From: Microcyclosporella mali
Lineage: Eukaryota > Ascomycota > Dothideomycetes > Mycosphaerellales > Mycosphaerellaceae
NCBI GenBank assembly: GCA_002785985.1
Contig: NHNU01000008.1
Location: forward strand, 868,001 to 932,000
Length of the DNA: 64,000 nucleotides
Direction: 5' to 3'
In this document: positions 39,288 through 49,731 of the stretch, in pieces
Position numbering within the stretch: position 1 is the first letter of the stretch
Layout: each line of letters starts with the position of its first letter
Made by a program: the position numbers and the translations under genes
Notes under the pieces: generated by a model
What the model was told of the DNA's origin: nothing
Database searches by the model: none
The model's input: only the letters and a program-made list of their open reading frames with translations

Positions 39288-40592
39288 ATGGCAAAGACAC
39301 GAGCTTCCAAGCCGACAGCCAGCAAGAAGAAGGGTGACTCCACACCCACAAGCAGAGCCAGTCTGAAGCAATTGAGTGCCAGCGTCGATACTCCACCACA
39401 CGTCTTCGTCCTACCCAAGCATACCTCAGCAGTCGCTCGAATTGTCTCAATATCTAGCCCAGCGACATCCATACCGAGTCGATACTTTGTCTGCCCAGAA
39501 AGAGGCTTCTACGAATTCACCCGAATAGCGGCGCCCAAAAGACAGCACAGGAGCTGGCTGATGGCGCCAGGTCGACGAGATGAAGCGGCAGGAGACGGAG
39601 AAGATGAGAGCAGAAATGAGGGCTACGTACTTCAATCAGCGGATCTGCTGGTCGCAACACCAGTGGATCCGCTGTTCTTGCTCCTGCCTTCACTGGTCGG
39701 CGATGTCAACAACATAGGCCATGAATATCTAGCAGCGTCAGATTACCTCGTGAACTTCACGAATAGCGCTCCTCAACTGTCGCAAATCGTCCAGCCAAAT
39801 GCTGCCCGCAAGCTGGAACGGACGATGGAGGATCGGATTGCGGCCGTTTCTGACTGCATGGATATGGGCGACGACAAGATGTACGCCGTCTCACTGCCAA
39901 AACTTGTCAGGGAGCTAGTGTTGAAGGCGAAGCGGATGACTGCAAATGGCCTTCCTGCCAGCATGGAAGCTCGCTTCGTCAAGCAAGCCTTGGATGTGCC
40001 TGTGATGAGCATCAAGCGTGAAGAGAGCAGTATCAGTATCGCGACGGACGACACCCCGACGGGCACAGAAAGTCAAGGGACATTGGAGGCTCAGTCACAA
40101 GAAACAAATGTGTCAGGATCCACAACGACGACCATTTCTACTGCCGGGACATCGGTCGTGGAAACAGCATCAGACGAGTTCTCGACAGCACCATCAGAAG
40201 TGATTGCTCTTTTACGCCTTAGGATCGCCTTCAACTTCCTTTTAACATCATACATCTCACCTGCGCTCCGTACAAAGCTTGATCAACTTCTCGCCAGTGA
40301 AAGCACATCTACCATCGATTTTGCACCCCTGGACAAGCACCTGACGCGGATTGCGCAGCTGAGGAAGGAGGCGATGGCTTTGCGTTCTCTAAGCGACAAT
40401 ATATCTCGCAAAAGAACCGCCGTGGACGACGATGAGGCTGATGAGAAAGCAGAGACTAAGAAGCTAAAGAAGGAAGAAGAGGAAATCAAGAAAAAGAACA
40501 TGTCGCACGGTGTGAAGAAGCTGATGAAGGTCAACACCAGTGGCATGCAGAAGTTGAGCAAGTTCTTCACGAAGCCGGCTATGAAAAAGTGA
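39288..40592 (+). CDS. RNH202: Ribonuclease H2 subunit B
   Basis: Single exon, 434 residues. The N-terminal part holds the triple-barrel fold that pairs with subunit C: VFVLPKHTSAVARIVSI, RYFVCPERGFYEFTRIAAP, RSWLMAP, then GYVLQSADLLVATPVDPLFLLLPSL, a segment typical of the Ydr279/Rnh202 family. A helical part follows (LERTMEDRIAAVSDCMDMGD and KLVRELVLKAKRM). The middle linker is Ser/Thr-rich; the C-terminal region is basic (KKLKKEEEEIKKKNM). Near the end residues 420-427 read MQKLSKFF, resembling the PCNA-binding PIP box seen in human RNASEH2B. The trimeric enzyme removes single ribonucleotides from DNA and RNA:DNA hybrids in the nucleus. Subunit B is not catalytic. It shares a promoter with MCM10. 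Confidence 0.85.
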   Translation: MAKTRASKPTASKKKGDSTPTSRASLKQLSASVDTPPHVFVLPKHTSAVARIVSISSPATSIPSRYFVCPERGFYEFTRIAAPKRQHRSWLMAPGRRDEAAGDGEDESRNEGYVLQSADLLVATPVDPLFLLLPSLVGDVNNIGHEYLAASDYLVNFTNSAPQLSQIVQPNAARKLERTMEDRIAAVSDCMDMGDDKMYAVSLPKLVRELVLKAKRMTANGLPASMEARFVKQALDVPVMSIKREESSISIATDDTPTGTESQGTLEAQSQETNVSGSTTTTISTAGTSVVETASDEFSTAPSEVIALLRLRIAFNFLLTSYISPALRTKLDQLLASESTSTIDFAPLDKHLTRIAQLRKEAMALRSLSDNISRKRTAVDDDEADEKAETKKLKKEEEEIKKKNMSHGVKKLMKVNTSGMQKLSKFFTKPAMKK

Positions 40593-41206
40593 CGAAGCGA
40601 GCACTTTTTTTCCCGCAACTATGCCTAGATCTGCAACGAAATAAGCGAATCAGAGTATCTGTCCAAGGATTTTCGACGGCCTCAACCTGGGAACTGGTCC
40701 GAAGCGGACGATCCCCGAATGCACGATGGCAGACTTCAGAGGAAGAACTGGCGCGTCTAAGCTGCTGCGCCGGATACAAGTCTTCCCGGGAGCGGTCCCG
40801 TGTCGTCTACACCAATATTGGTTAATGCAGAGCTTACTTCGAAGATTAAAAGACATGTTTGACCGAGATCATCGCACCAACTGCTAAACCAACCGCTGAA
40901 ACAAAGCACAGCTCAAATAGCGTTCGCATGTCATGCGCGATGTGCGCGATGTGCGCGAGGGACTGGATGTTTTGATCAGGTTGTATTGGATGCTTATTGG
41001 TTGCAACAGTCCTTGGATCGGCGACGTCAGTCTGTGAAAACCTAGGCCGGCTTGGGCACGAACCACACCAGTGCACATCATCAGACGATCATCAAACCAG
41101 TGATATTGGCTCTTGAAGCCATGTAAGTCCCAAGATACAAGTATGTTCAACATCCTCGCGAATTATCCATCCTGATGAGCGACACATACCATATCATATT
41201 TTCAAC
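40593..41206. other. Intergenic, small GCGCGATGT repeat inside
   Basis: 614 bases with no supported gene. A short tandem array of GCGCGATGT-type units lies at about 40935-40960. The rest holds the 3' end of RNH202 and the promoter of the secreted-protein gene. Confidence 0.35.
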
Positions 41207-42224
41207 ATGTTTTCGTCGTGTGTCCTTACGGTGACCGCCTTGCTTGGGCTAGCTGGGCACGTACATGCTCAGTGCACAAATAACGTCGCCGCATACAATC
41301 CCGACTTGAGAACACAGACGAGTAATCTCTGTATGCAATCAAAGATCTTCCATCAATAAGACCACCAGTCCACTGATCATCGCAGCTGTGTTCGTTGTCC
41401 CAGTACCGAAAGCCGCGGCCCTGGCGGTACTCAGCGAGACTTATCCTACCATGAATTTGTCTCTTCTCGATATTCCAACGTCGGATACTTCGCTCTTTCC
41501 AACTGGCTTTCCCGAAGGAATGCACCCCGCCTTCGCTTTCGTCACCTACAACGCCGATATCCGAATGTCACTTCTCCAGATCGACGGACCGCTAATAGCA
41601 GGCAATGTCTTCATGGGTTATGTCTCACAGAACGGCGGAGCTGCCCCTCTTGGAGTCCCTCTGAACACATATATCGCGGGCCCGGCTGGCCCACTTCCAA
41701 ACGGTCTGGTCCCAGCTGTCGCGAGCGGCCTGCTCTTCGGCGGAGCACCAATTCGTCTTGGCCAATTCCTCCCACAAGCAGCAGCCTACCAATCCGACGA
41801 TGCAGGCAATCTCTCGGCCGACGTGAAATGGACGGTCGTGCCTAATCCCGTCTCAGGCCCTGGCGTGTATCCCGAAGTTGCCGATTTTCTCTTCACGACC
41901 ATCAGCTCCTCGCAATCGAAATACACGGCCAAGACTTTCAAGGAATTGCTTAACCAGCCAATCGTACTTCCCTCGGGGATGTGCCAGAGAAACGCGTACT
42001 ACTTCACGAATGCTACGGCTCTGCCAGCGTTTAGGTCGGGACAGGTTACGCTTGGGCCGGGCGCTGATGGCGTGGGCTTGACATCGGGAACTCTCCAGCA
42101 GGCGGTGCCGAGTGGTGTGTATACTGACACGGATGGATTCTCGGGTTGTGCGCAGCAGGTTGGGTACAATCCGGAAGAGTGCCAGGCTGCAAGCGCGAAT
42201 GTTGATCCTGGTGCTCTCAACTAA
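41207..42224 (+). CDS. Secreted protein of unknown function (spliced)
   Basis: Exons 41207-41330 and 41386-42224 encode 320 residues. The 55-nt intron opens with GTATGC and ends ATCGCAG and splits a Ser codon. Residues 1-22 (MFSSCVLTVTALLGLAGHVHA and Gln) form a clear signal peptide. The mature part has an even distribution of Gly/Pro/Ser with segments GFPEGMHPAFAFVTYNADIR, MSLLQIDGPLIAGNVFMGY and VPAVASGLLFGGAPIRLGQ, and Cys residues at the end (SGCAQQVGY, PEECQAA). No membrane anchor or GPI signal. The pattern recalls a secreted fungal family with weak similarity to the acetoacetate-decarboxylase-like fold (GMHP, DIRM and GNVF motifs), but I am not sure, and no catalytic lysine can be pointed out. 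Extracellular location is the firm part. Confidence 0.65.
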
Positions 42225-42731
42225 TGTTGTGCTCTCTCATATCCTTGATCAAAGACCGTGGGATTCATCTTTGTCTCTTCAGTCATTTTTCAATGAACGT
42301 GACCGTTCAGGTGCAACGCTGGTTTAGACTCCATCATCAAGTGAAGGAAGATTCGAATTTCATGCTGTGCCGTCTGCCAACATGTGACACCTTTTGGAAG
42401 AAGATACTAGCGTGTATATGGTGTCCGAAAGACTTAATCATCCCATCATAACGACCGAAGGGCAACATGAGTGCTTATGAAGATCGAGGAAGAAGCGAGG
42501 CTGGGAGTGGATGAATGCTGACCCGGGCCGAGACTTCCTCTCTTGCCGAACCTCTCTCCCGATGCCTCCGCTCTCGCAACAACATCACCATGTCCAAGCG
42601 TTTCTGTAGGCAGTGTAAGAGACACATTATGCTGTAAGTTCTTCCTTGTCATTTTCTTCTTTATCACATACTGTTCTGCTTGGCAACTCTTTCGCACTCA
42701 CTCACCCACAGACTGTCGAGCCGGATCAACT
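42225..42731. other. Intergenic with probable 5' UTR intron of the thiolase gene
   Basis: 507 bases. A GTAAGT donor at 42634 and a CCCACAG acceptor ending at 42711, 20 bases before the thiolase ATG, look like a 78-nt intron in the 5' leader. Translating through this intron from an upstream ATG does not stay in frame, so I place it in the UTR. Confidence 0.4.
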
Positions 42732-43973
42732 ATGGCATCCATCCTCCCCCGCGGCGCCAAACAAATCCTCCAGAAATCTCCCAACGACATCGTGTTCCTC
42801 TCCGCTTTGCGCACACCGATTACCCGAGCGAAGAAGGGCGGATTCAAAGATGCACATGATCATGAACTCCTCGCCCACGTCCTCAAAGCTACTCTCGCCG
42901 CGAACCCAAACCTCGACCCTGCGAAGATAGACGACATCCAAATTGGCACTGTGCTTTCTGAACTGGGCGGGAGCAAAGCAGGGCGCATGGCAGCTTGTCA
43001 TGTTGGCGTTCCCGAGACAACATCTTTCCAGACTGTCAACCGGGCATGTAGCAGTGGGCTGGCGGCCATTACGGGGATCGCGAATGCCATTGCAGTAGGG
43101 CAGATTGACGTCGGCATTGGAGGTGGCATGGAGAGCATGACAAAGAATTATGGGAGCCGGGCTATCCCTACAGCCTTATGGGAGGATCTGAAAGCGAGTC
43201 CGATTAAAGATGCAAAAGACTGTATCATGAGCATGGGATTGACGGCAGAGAATGTAGCAGAGAGGTACGGCGTGTCAAGAGCAGATCAGGATGCCTTCGC
43301 GGCGGACTCTCATATCAAGGCTGCAAAGGCGCAGAAAGAGGGTTTGTTTGATAAGGAGATCGTGCCGGTGACGACGAGGTGGCATCCAAATCCCGAACAG
43401 CCGGATGTGCAAGAGGAGATTACAGTGTCGAAGGATGATGGCATAAGAGCGAATTCGACACCAGAGACGTTGGCGAAGATGAAGCCTGCGTTCAAGCCGG
43501 ATGGCGCAGCAACGGCGGGCAACAGTAGTCAGGTTAGCGATGGTGCAGCTGCTACTCTAATGATGAGGAGAAGCACAGCGGCAGAGCTAGGCTTGGCGTC
43601 TTCCATCATCGGCAAGTGGGCAGGCACACAAGTCGTTGGCTGCAGACCGGACGAGATGGGCATTGGTCCCGCGATCGCTATTCCGAAGCTGTTGTCTTAT
43701 ACTGGCGTCGCGGCGGACGAGATCGGTATCTGGGAAATCAATGAAGCCTTTGCATCGCAAGCGGTCTATTGTGTCAGGAAACTGGGCATCGACGAGAGCA
43801 AAGTGAACCCCAAGGGCGGAGCTATTGCGTTGGGACATCCCCTTGGAGCTACTGGAGCGAGACAACTCGCCACTTTGCTGCCCGAGATGGAGAGGCAAGG
43901 GCAGCAGTTGGGTGTTGTGAGTATGTGTATTGGTACAGGCATGGGAATGGCGAGTTTGATTGTGCGGGAGTAA
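42732..43973 (+). CDS. 3-ketoacyl-CoA thiolase (POT1-type acetyl-CoA C-acyltransferase)
   Basis: Single coding exon, 413 residues from the ATG at 42732. All thiolase hallmarks are present: the acyl-acceptor Cys in NRACSSGLAAI (about residue 105), GGGMESMTKN, the His/Asn segment EINEAFASQAVYC, GGAIALGHPLGATGARQ, and the second catalytic Cys in SMCIGTGMGMA (near 398). The segment DCIMSMGLTAENVAERYGVSR is of the Pot1/degradative type rather than cytosolic Erg10. It cleaves 3-ketoacyl-CoA to acetyl-CoA and a shortened acyl-CoA in beta-oxidation. I see neither a C-terminal PTS1 (it ends VRE) nor a good PTS2 at the N-terminus (MASILPRGAKQILQKSP), so the compartment is unclear; the N-terminal basic helix could act as a mitochondrial signal. 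A 5' UTR intron is likely. Confidence 0.88.
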   Translation: MASILPRGAKQILQKSPNDIVFLSALRTPITRAKKGGFKDAHDHELLAHVLKATLAANPNLDPAKIDDIQIGTVLSELGGSKAGRMAACHVGVPETTSFQTVNRACSSGLAAITGIANAIAVGQIDVGIGGGMESMTKNYGSRAIPTALWEDLKASPIKDAKDCIMSMGLTAENVAERYGVSRADQDAFAADSHIKAAKAQKEGLFDKEIVPVTTRWHPNPEQPDVQEEITVSKDDGIRANSTPETLAKMKPAFKPDGAATAGNSSQVSDGAAATLMMRRSTAAELGLASSIIGKWAGTQVVGCRPDEMGIGPAIAIPKLLSYTGVAADEIGIWEINEAFASQAVYCVRKLGIDESKVNPKGGAIALGHPLGATGARQLATLLPEMERQGQQLGVVSMCIGTGMGMASLIVRE

Positions 43974-44475
43974 ACGTCTGCGATCTGGAAAAGTGCTGCA
44001 AATAATATGTCATATGGCGATTACGAGTCTTTTCCTTGAAGAAAGTTGTTATTGTTGTCGTTCTTTCGTCGCGTGTCTCCATGTGTAGACCGCCAGTGCT
44101 AAGCAGTGCCAAAGTGCTCGGAGCTGTCGACGGCCAATGTGCGCTGAGCTTAAGAGCGCCACGACACAACCTCACTGCATTTCATCGACGTTGAACTCCG
44201 CAACAACATCCATTGTCGTTAGGCAGCCGCTATTCCACTGCGATTCCTGGCCGACTGCACGAAAGCGCTCGACTTGAACCTCCTTATGTCTCAGACAGGA
44301 GTGAGCGCAGCAGCAGTAAGTCATGTAATGGGACCAACGAATTCGAAAGCGATCCAACAAGCCTGCCACATGGCTTGTGTCTTCTGAACTGTACTCTTGC
44401 TGCCTCTGAACACTCGCGTCCAGACAGCGACTGTGCTGGACCTGAGATAATGACCTGACTGTTTGGAAAAGAGTA
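43974..44475. other. Convergent intergenic region
   Basis: 502 bases between the thiolase (plus) and the DUF6590 gene (minus), holding both 3' ends. No gene, RNA or repeat recognised; a 65-codon minus-strand ORF (44172-44369) is not supported. Confidence 0.3.
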
Positions 44476-45349
44476 TCACTGTCTGGGGTGTGCCGACATT
44501 CCGTTTTCGAAGACTTCGGTGAAGTCTAGGGTTCCATTGTAGGGCTGCTCATATTTCTGGATCTGATCTGCAACCCGAATAATGCTTGAGAGCGTGCGTG
44601 TCGATACTGAACCGACTGCTCTACTCTCGCTATGGCCGCCGCCAGGTAGGCGTGGTGGAGATGGGGCTCTCGCGATCGAGCTATAGTGCTCCAGTAAGAC
44701 CTCCATAGAACTCGGATGAATCATCCCCAAGGGCTTGACCTTGATGTTGTGCTCTATGGTGTATGGCCTGGCCAAGTCCAGTCTTGACATGGGATCAAGA
44801 ACAGTTCGAGGATCGTCCGGAACAACCCTGATCGAAGGTAGCATCATTGAAACCTCGCCACACTTCGGGATCTCGCTTGCTGTCGGTGCTGGTGCTGAGT
44901 CTGCGGTGTAGACTATGGCATGGTTGCTCTTGTCCACGCCGGGCTTTGCAACACCATGTCCACCGTATGTCGTTATATGAAAAGCAATACTGAAATTGCT
45001 GCTCGCACGAATGACGACGAACCTTCGAATTGTGGAGTAGACATGCTCGCCGACGTAGAGCCCTGGTAGAATGCCCGGTCGAAGGCTGACTGTTGTTCGA
45101 TGGACATCTGCTCCTGTTGGCTCTACCCACAGAGCGAGGAATACTCGCCCGGCACAGAAGAATCCAGTCTTTCGACACTTATAGCCGGGATCCAGCCCTC
45201 TGTCACCTACGCGATTGCCTATCAGTGACACTTTCCTATTGCGGTTACATGGTCTTGGACTTGCCTGGTAGCATGGGAGGAGGAGTGTTCGTTAGAGCGT
45301 AGTCCGCGCTGCAGCCGACAGATGGTTGTGAGAAAGGCTGGCTGGGCAT
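44476..45349 (-). CDS. DUF6590-type fungal protein (spliced)
   Basis: Exons 45349-45249 and 45199-44476 give 274 residues. The intron is 49 nt (GTAACC... TCACTGAT ...GTGACAG) and joins in phase. The DUF6590 core starts at the junction: GLDPGYKCRKTGFFCAGRV, FLALWVEPTG, then HVYSTIRRFVVIRASSNFSI and ITTYGGHGVAKPGVDKSNHA, IVYT. This domain occurs in many Pezizomycotina genes of unknown function. The C-terminal segment has SRLDLARPYTIEHNIKVKPLG, also seen in the family (a conserved short region that may bind ligand), and a Ser/Pro-rich tail. The N-terminus is short and Ser/Pro-rich; an alternative in-frame ATG at 45484 would add 45 residues. No function is known. Location is probably nuclear or cytosolic as there is no signal peptide. 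Confidence 0.7.
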
Positions 45350-46647
45350 GATCTTGTGATATGTCGGGACAATCGAGGCTTGGAAAACGAGCCTGCCGAC
45401 GGCTCTCTTCCACTGCCATGACTGCGGGAGACGTGGATTATAAGTGTGACAGAGCAGTCTTGACGAAAAGGCGGTGGGAAGCAAAACTCAGGGCATCTGT
45501 GCTACTGTTCACGTCTGGGGTGCATGGAGTAGACATTGCCTCGCGCAGACGATGCCTCGCGTCTGAGACGATGCTCGCGCAGACCGGTATGCTCCAGGAT
45601 AGCCATTTCGGCGGAGTATGGGAGCACCGACCGCACTAGTCATCCTCAGTATATTTCAGTACGCATGCGTTCACGGTCTATTGTTGAATGAATCCAACGT
45701 ATCATAAAATAGCGCTAGAGCAAGGGTAGCACAGGTGAGATCGCGACACCCAATCTTTCTCTCTTTCTCTCTTTCTCATTACCTCACTTCATTCGCCTCG
45801 GCCCCTTGACCAGCGCCTCCGTGAAGAGCAAATGCGCCAAGTAAAGCAACATGAATCTTATTCCCCTGTTGTCCAAGGATTACAGCCAATCGAGAAACAA
45901 GCCCAACGGAAACCCACTGAGTGCGATTGCTCTTCCAATGCACGGAGGCGCTGCGTCTGACTTCGCGCGTTCCTGCGGCTATCCGTGACGAGCTCAGATC
46001 CTTGACTTTTCCGACCACATCCCCTGCTTCGACGTATATCTGCCATGTCAGTGCGCCCACTCTAGTCATCACGACCATCATACGAAGCAATATTTCGTTA
46101 GCTGCGAGGCACATCGGACGCCTCATACTGCCAGCGCATACGTGGAGCATGAGGCAGCAGAACCATGATTTCTTACAGTGTCGAAGTGCCACAAAGTGCC
46201 GTCATCTGCCTGGTTCAGGGCGGGTTCTATCACAAGCCAGACGTCTCTTGCGGCACAAAAGATTATTCTTCTTTCTGACGTACAGGCCGATCTTTTCTGC
46301 GCGACGCTGTCGTGCTCTTCATTGCTGCAAGCACGCCGATGTCGTCTCCGCTGTGTGCCATTACATATCGTGGTCACGCAGTTGCAATATACCTTGCTAG
46401 GGTTGCGAGCTTCCTCTGAATCAAGCCTGAGTGTTGTATGGAGCCGAACTAGGGCTATTCTTGTTCCCTTCTTCTGCTGTGCGTCCTCTAATGCGCTTAG
46501 CAATGCTGAGTTGTTGTTTCGCAAAAATCCAATGCCGTTTATTGCCGTGTTCAATATCATACACCTCATATCCTGTTCCAGCCAAGCCAACACCATCGAG
46601 GACAAGGATGCGGGTATCCGATTTACCAGACGACGTTTCGCGTCTCA
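45350..46647. other. Intergenic 1.3 kb with microsatellite
   Basis: No supported gene. Minus-strand ORFs at 45779-46192 and 46123-46605 give some fluent peptide but no domain. A CT-microsatellite sits at 45754-45777, and an imperfect repeat of CTCGCGCAGAC-type units at about 45540-45586. Confidence 0.3.
45754..45777 (+). repeat. CTTT/CTCT pyrimidine microsatellite
   Basis: Three TTTCTCTC units in a row form a short pyrimidine tract. Strand purity suggests replication slippage. Confidence 0.65.
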
Positions 46648-49600
46648 TTAGCTAAGATCCTCCACGCGGGCTTCCTGTGCCGCAGGCAACCTATCCCTCA
46701 ACCACCTCAAAATAGCTTCTGTTCCCTTGTCCAAAATCCTATAGTTTGGTACGCGGAAGGCATTGGCACCCACTTCAAAGATCCTCAGGCCCTCGTCCCA
46801 CAGCAGTCCAACCTCGGCAGGAAGTTGTTCAATATTGTTGCTAGCAAGGTTGACAGTGTGTAAACCGCGAAGAGCCTCCGCAGAGATCGATGTGATCTTG
46901 TTATCGCTCGAGTAGACCGTGCTCAGGTTCGGATAGGCGGCGCGTAGGATGGGCAAAGCGCCGGATAGACGATTGGCGTTGACGTTGAGGACCTTGAGGT
47001 ATGGTGCTTGGATGTTCGTCATGAGAGGCTCCAAGGACTCTAATTTGCATCTGCTGAGGTTGAGCTCCTGCAGGGCAGGGAGGCAGAGTTCGTCAGAGAG
47101 ATAATCACTGCTCATGGAGTTGCTCGACAAATCTAGCATGCGGAGATCTTGACCCATCCACAAAGCCGGCGGCACGCAAGTTAGGCTATTCGACTGGAGA
47201 TGAATCTGTCGTACTTCGACACTGTTGAGAAAAGTACCGAGCTGATCGTTTAATTCGTCAGACAAAGTTCTACTCGAAAGGTCAAGCAGGCCATTGGCTT
47301 TGATAGACCACATGGATGACGATGACGGTCGTTCGTTGTCGCCTATTACGGTCACTGGACTGCTGGGCTCATCCTCATCTTCTGGCTCGAGCCTTGACCT
47401 TAGGTCCTGCTTGATATCGGCAGCACTCATCGTCAGGAATTTCTTCTCGCGCAGTGGATTGGAGGCAAGGACAAGGAACTCCAGGCTCTCCATCCTCGAA
47501 ATTTCAGGATCCAGCAATCGAAGTTCGTTGCTCGTGAAGTTGGCATTGCGCAGCTTTGGCAAGGTTGTGAAACCATGAGGAACCTCAGGAATCTTGTTAT
47601 CTCCAACGGCTAATGTGATGAGCTCTGTCCAGCCTTGGATCGAAGGAAGACCAACCAGATTGTTATTGGTCGCATCCAAACTCCTGAGTTGAGGCAGCTC
47701 CACAGGCTCAGTGAAGGATATTGCGGCTATGGAGTTGTTGGCTATGTTGAGGGTTTGTAAGGTTGAGTGACCGTTCGGACCTCCAAGAGGGAAGAGCGAG
47801 GCGATCAAGGCATTGCTACTTGCATCGAGTTCGATCAGAGGAAGCTGCTGTATCGCTTCCATCGGTAATGCAGTCAGCTGGTTGGAAGCGACATTGAGTA
47901 CCTTCAAATGCGACATCTCTCGTAATGCCTCAGGAAGGGTCAGCAGCCGATTGGATTGCAAGTCCAGAGTTTCCAGATGCGGTAGCTCACACAATGTGGC
48001 TGGAACGTTTCCGGTCAATTCGTTGTGTCCAAGCCGGAGGTCTCGTAAACTCTTCACCTGCGCAAGGATGTCAAATGCAGAGCTGTCCAGCTTGTTATGG
48101 CCAAGGTTCAATGTGGTCAGGCGTTCCAACCGTCGCAACCCCATTGGCAACGCCTGCAAGGAGTTGTGATGAAGGTCGAGTAGCTCTAGCCCACCAAATT
48201 GACACTCTGGTGTATCATCCGTGGCGGCAAGCTCTTCGAACGACATATCAGGGAATAGCGCGTCGTCCAACCTCTCAAATTCGTTATCAGCAGCAATGAG
48301 TCTCGTGAGATCGACAAGCTCGGCCCAATTAAATTTGCTCTCTTCAAGTGCTGCAGAGTCGTACATTTTGCGGACTTCCTCTGGAAAATCTTTGAGCCTC
48401 ATGGCAGCTATGTTGAGCTTCCCGTCAACACGAGCCTTACTTATTCGGTTGCGTAAGATGTGCTTGTCGTCCTTGGGGGCTTGGTTGAACGGATCTGAGT
48501 GCAGATCCGCATCGAACGTGCTACTTCTGCCAATCGCCTCTTGGGGCGAGTCATGCATCGCTGGTTCGCGGTCATCTTTCTGCTTCCGCGCTGCTGCCTT
48601 TGCGGCAGCGATTTGCTGACGCAAAGCGGCAGACGAGTTTGAGACCGCACGCTTCGGTTGCTCGGACGCATCACGAGCAGGCGTCTGTGCCTTCTTTTCG
48701 GGCGCGGACACAATACCCAAGGCAGGCTTTGGTTTTAGTAGCCTTGTCGGAGTTGGCTTCGAGAGTGGCTTTGAAGTGTTCGCTATTTCACCAGATACTG
48801 GCTTCGAGGGCGTTTCCTGGGACATCGATTTGACGCTTTGCAGCTTGCTGGTGAGGTTGCCACTAATGCTCCGATGACTTGAGGGCAAAGAGCTGAGACT
48901 AGGCATTCTCGAAGCCGTACGTGTCGAAGGCTGTGCTGTGGCCGGGGTTCTCTTTTGGGGCGAGCTCGGTCTCGACAACTTTCCCATAGACCCATCACTA
49001 GTGCCAGGTCTACTTCGACTTTCATTGCGACTCATGCTAGACGCTGGTCTCGCTGGCGGACCCATCGGACTGTCGACGTGGTTGAAGAAACTCGATCTTC
49101 GGCGTTCCTTCGGTGTCGTTGGAATGCTTTGTAAGCTTTCAATGGTCCTGTCCGAGAGGGATGGTCTGGACGGCCTTCGCTCTTGAGATCCATCCAGGGC
49201 GTTATCTCTGGTTAGACTGTCCTTGCTATCTGCTGGTGGCTCCTCGAAGGATCCGGAACGCATGGCTTGACGCGAGGCCGAACGGAAGCTGTCGAGCGAA
49301 CTGAGCTGGTCATGATGCTCGCCTTCATCTGCATTGGACGAAGGCTTCGCGTGCGAGGCTGAAGGCTGCCGTAGCTTATTTCTGGTGGTAACGATGCTGC
49401 CAGCAGTTGACTTGGCTGTGTTGGTTGTCCCATTCTGGAGATTCGCAAAGCTTGCACGGGACCTCACCGGTTTGGAGGGCACTGTTGTTGGCTTGGAAGA
49501 TGTCGGGTTCGACTGGTATAACGATGCGGATGAAGCTCGCTTACCAAGCCGCGATGCGCCATTGATGCCCCTAGCGGACGTCGATGAGACCGCAGAAACA

Positions 49601-49731
49601 GGCAATGAGGACACTGCTGGCTCCAGATTTGCATCTGCAGCGGGTCGTGTTTTCAGCACTGGCAGTTTCGAGGTCCTTGGTGCAGGGCGCGGGAGGCCAG
49701 ACTTGGAGAGCTGGTGGGAGGAAGCATCCAT
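46648..49731 (-). CDS. Large leucine-rich repeat protein (LRRC40-like)
   Basis: Single exon, 1,027 residues from the ATG at 49731; the longer frame opens upstream with GTG only, so I set the start here. Residues 1-~430 are Ser/Pro/Lys-rich and disordered (many SRP/SSP sites). From about 480 there are ~17 leucine-rich repeats of the typical LxxLxLxxNxL form, for example LELLDLHHNSLQALPMGL, TLNLGHNKLD, LETLDLQSNRLLTLPEAL and LNVASNQLTALP. A loop with an acidic stretch (EPEDEDEPSSPV) interrupts at about residues 790-800. The closing cap YRILDKGTEAILRWLRDRLP is found in LRRC40-type proteins. LRRs here are of the plant/ras-suppressor class. The fungal proteins are unstudied; protein-protein binding is the expected role. 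A 75-codon ORF overlaps its stop (see finding). Confidence 0.8.
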   Translation of the reverse strand: MDASSHQLSKSGLPRPAPRTSKLPVLKTRPAADANLEPAVSSLPVSAVSSTSARGINGASRLGKRASSASLYQSNPTSSKPTTVPSKPVRSRASFANLQNGTTNTAKSTAGSIVTTRNKLRQPSASHAKPSSNADEGEHHDQLSSLDSFRSASRQAMRSGSFEEPPADSKDSLTRDNALDGSQERRPSRPSLSDRTIESLQSIPTTPKERRRSSFFNHVDSPMGPPARPASSMSRNESRSRPGTSDGSMGKLSRPSSPQKRTPATAQPSTRTASRMPSLSSLPSSHRSISGNLTSKLQSVKSMSQETPSKPVSGEIANTSKPLSKPTPTRLLKPKPALGIVSAPEKKAQTPARDASEQPKRAVSNSSAALRQQIAAAKAAARKQKDDREPAMHDSPQEAIGRSSTFDADLHSDPFNQAPKDDKHILRNRISKARVDGKLNIAAMRLKDFPEEVRKMYDSAALEESKFNWAELVDLTRLIAADNEFERLDDALFPDMSFEELAATDDTPECQFGGLELLDLHHNSLQALPMGLRRLERLTTLNLGHNKLDSSAFDILAQVKSLRDLRLGHNELTGNVPATLCELPHLETLDLQSNRLLTLPEALREMSHLKVLNVASNQLTALPMEAIQQLPLIELDASSNALIASLFPLGGPNGHSTLQTLNIANNSIAAISFTEPVELPQLRSLDATNNNLVGLPSIQGWTELITLAVGDNKIPEVPHGFTTLPKLRNANFTSNELRLLDPEISRMESLEFLVLASNPLREKKFLTMSAADIKQDLRSRLEPEDEDEPSSPVTVIGDNERPSSSSMWSIKANGLLDLSSRTLSDELNDQLGTFLNSVEVRQIHLQSNSLTCVPPALWMGQDLRMLDLSSNSMSSDYLSDELCLPALQELNLSRCKLESLEPLMTNIQAPYLKVLNVNANRLSGALPILRAAYPNLSTVYSSDNKITSISAEALRGLHTVNLASNNIEQLPAEVGLLWDEGLRIFEVGANAFRVPNYRILDKGTEAILRWLRDRLPAAQEARVEDLS

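Noticed and set aside
42543..42731. Thiolase start at 42543 with a hydrophobic N-terminus
   Set aside because: The hydrophobic stretch is read through a likely 5' UTR intron (42634-42711); MASILPRGAK is the family-type start.
45779..46192. 137-codon minus-strand ORF
   Set aside because: Its second half reads smoothly, but there is no family pattern and no clear upstream exon; left as intergenic.
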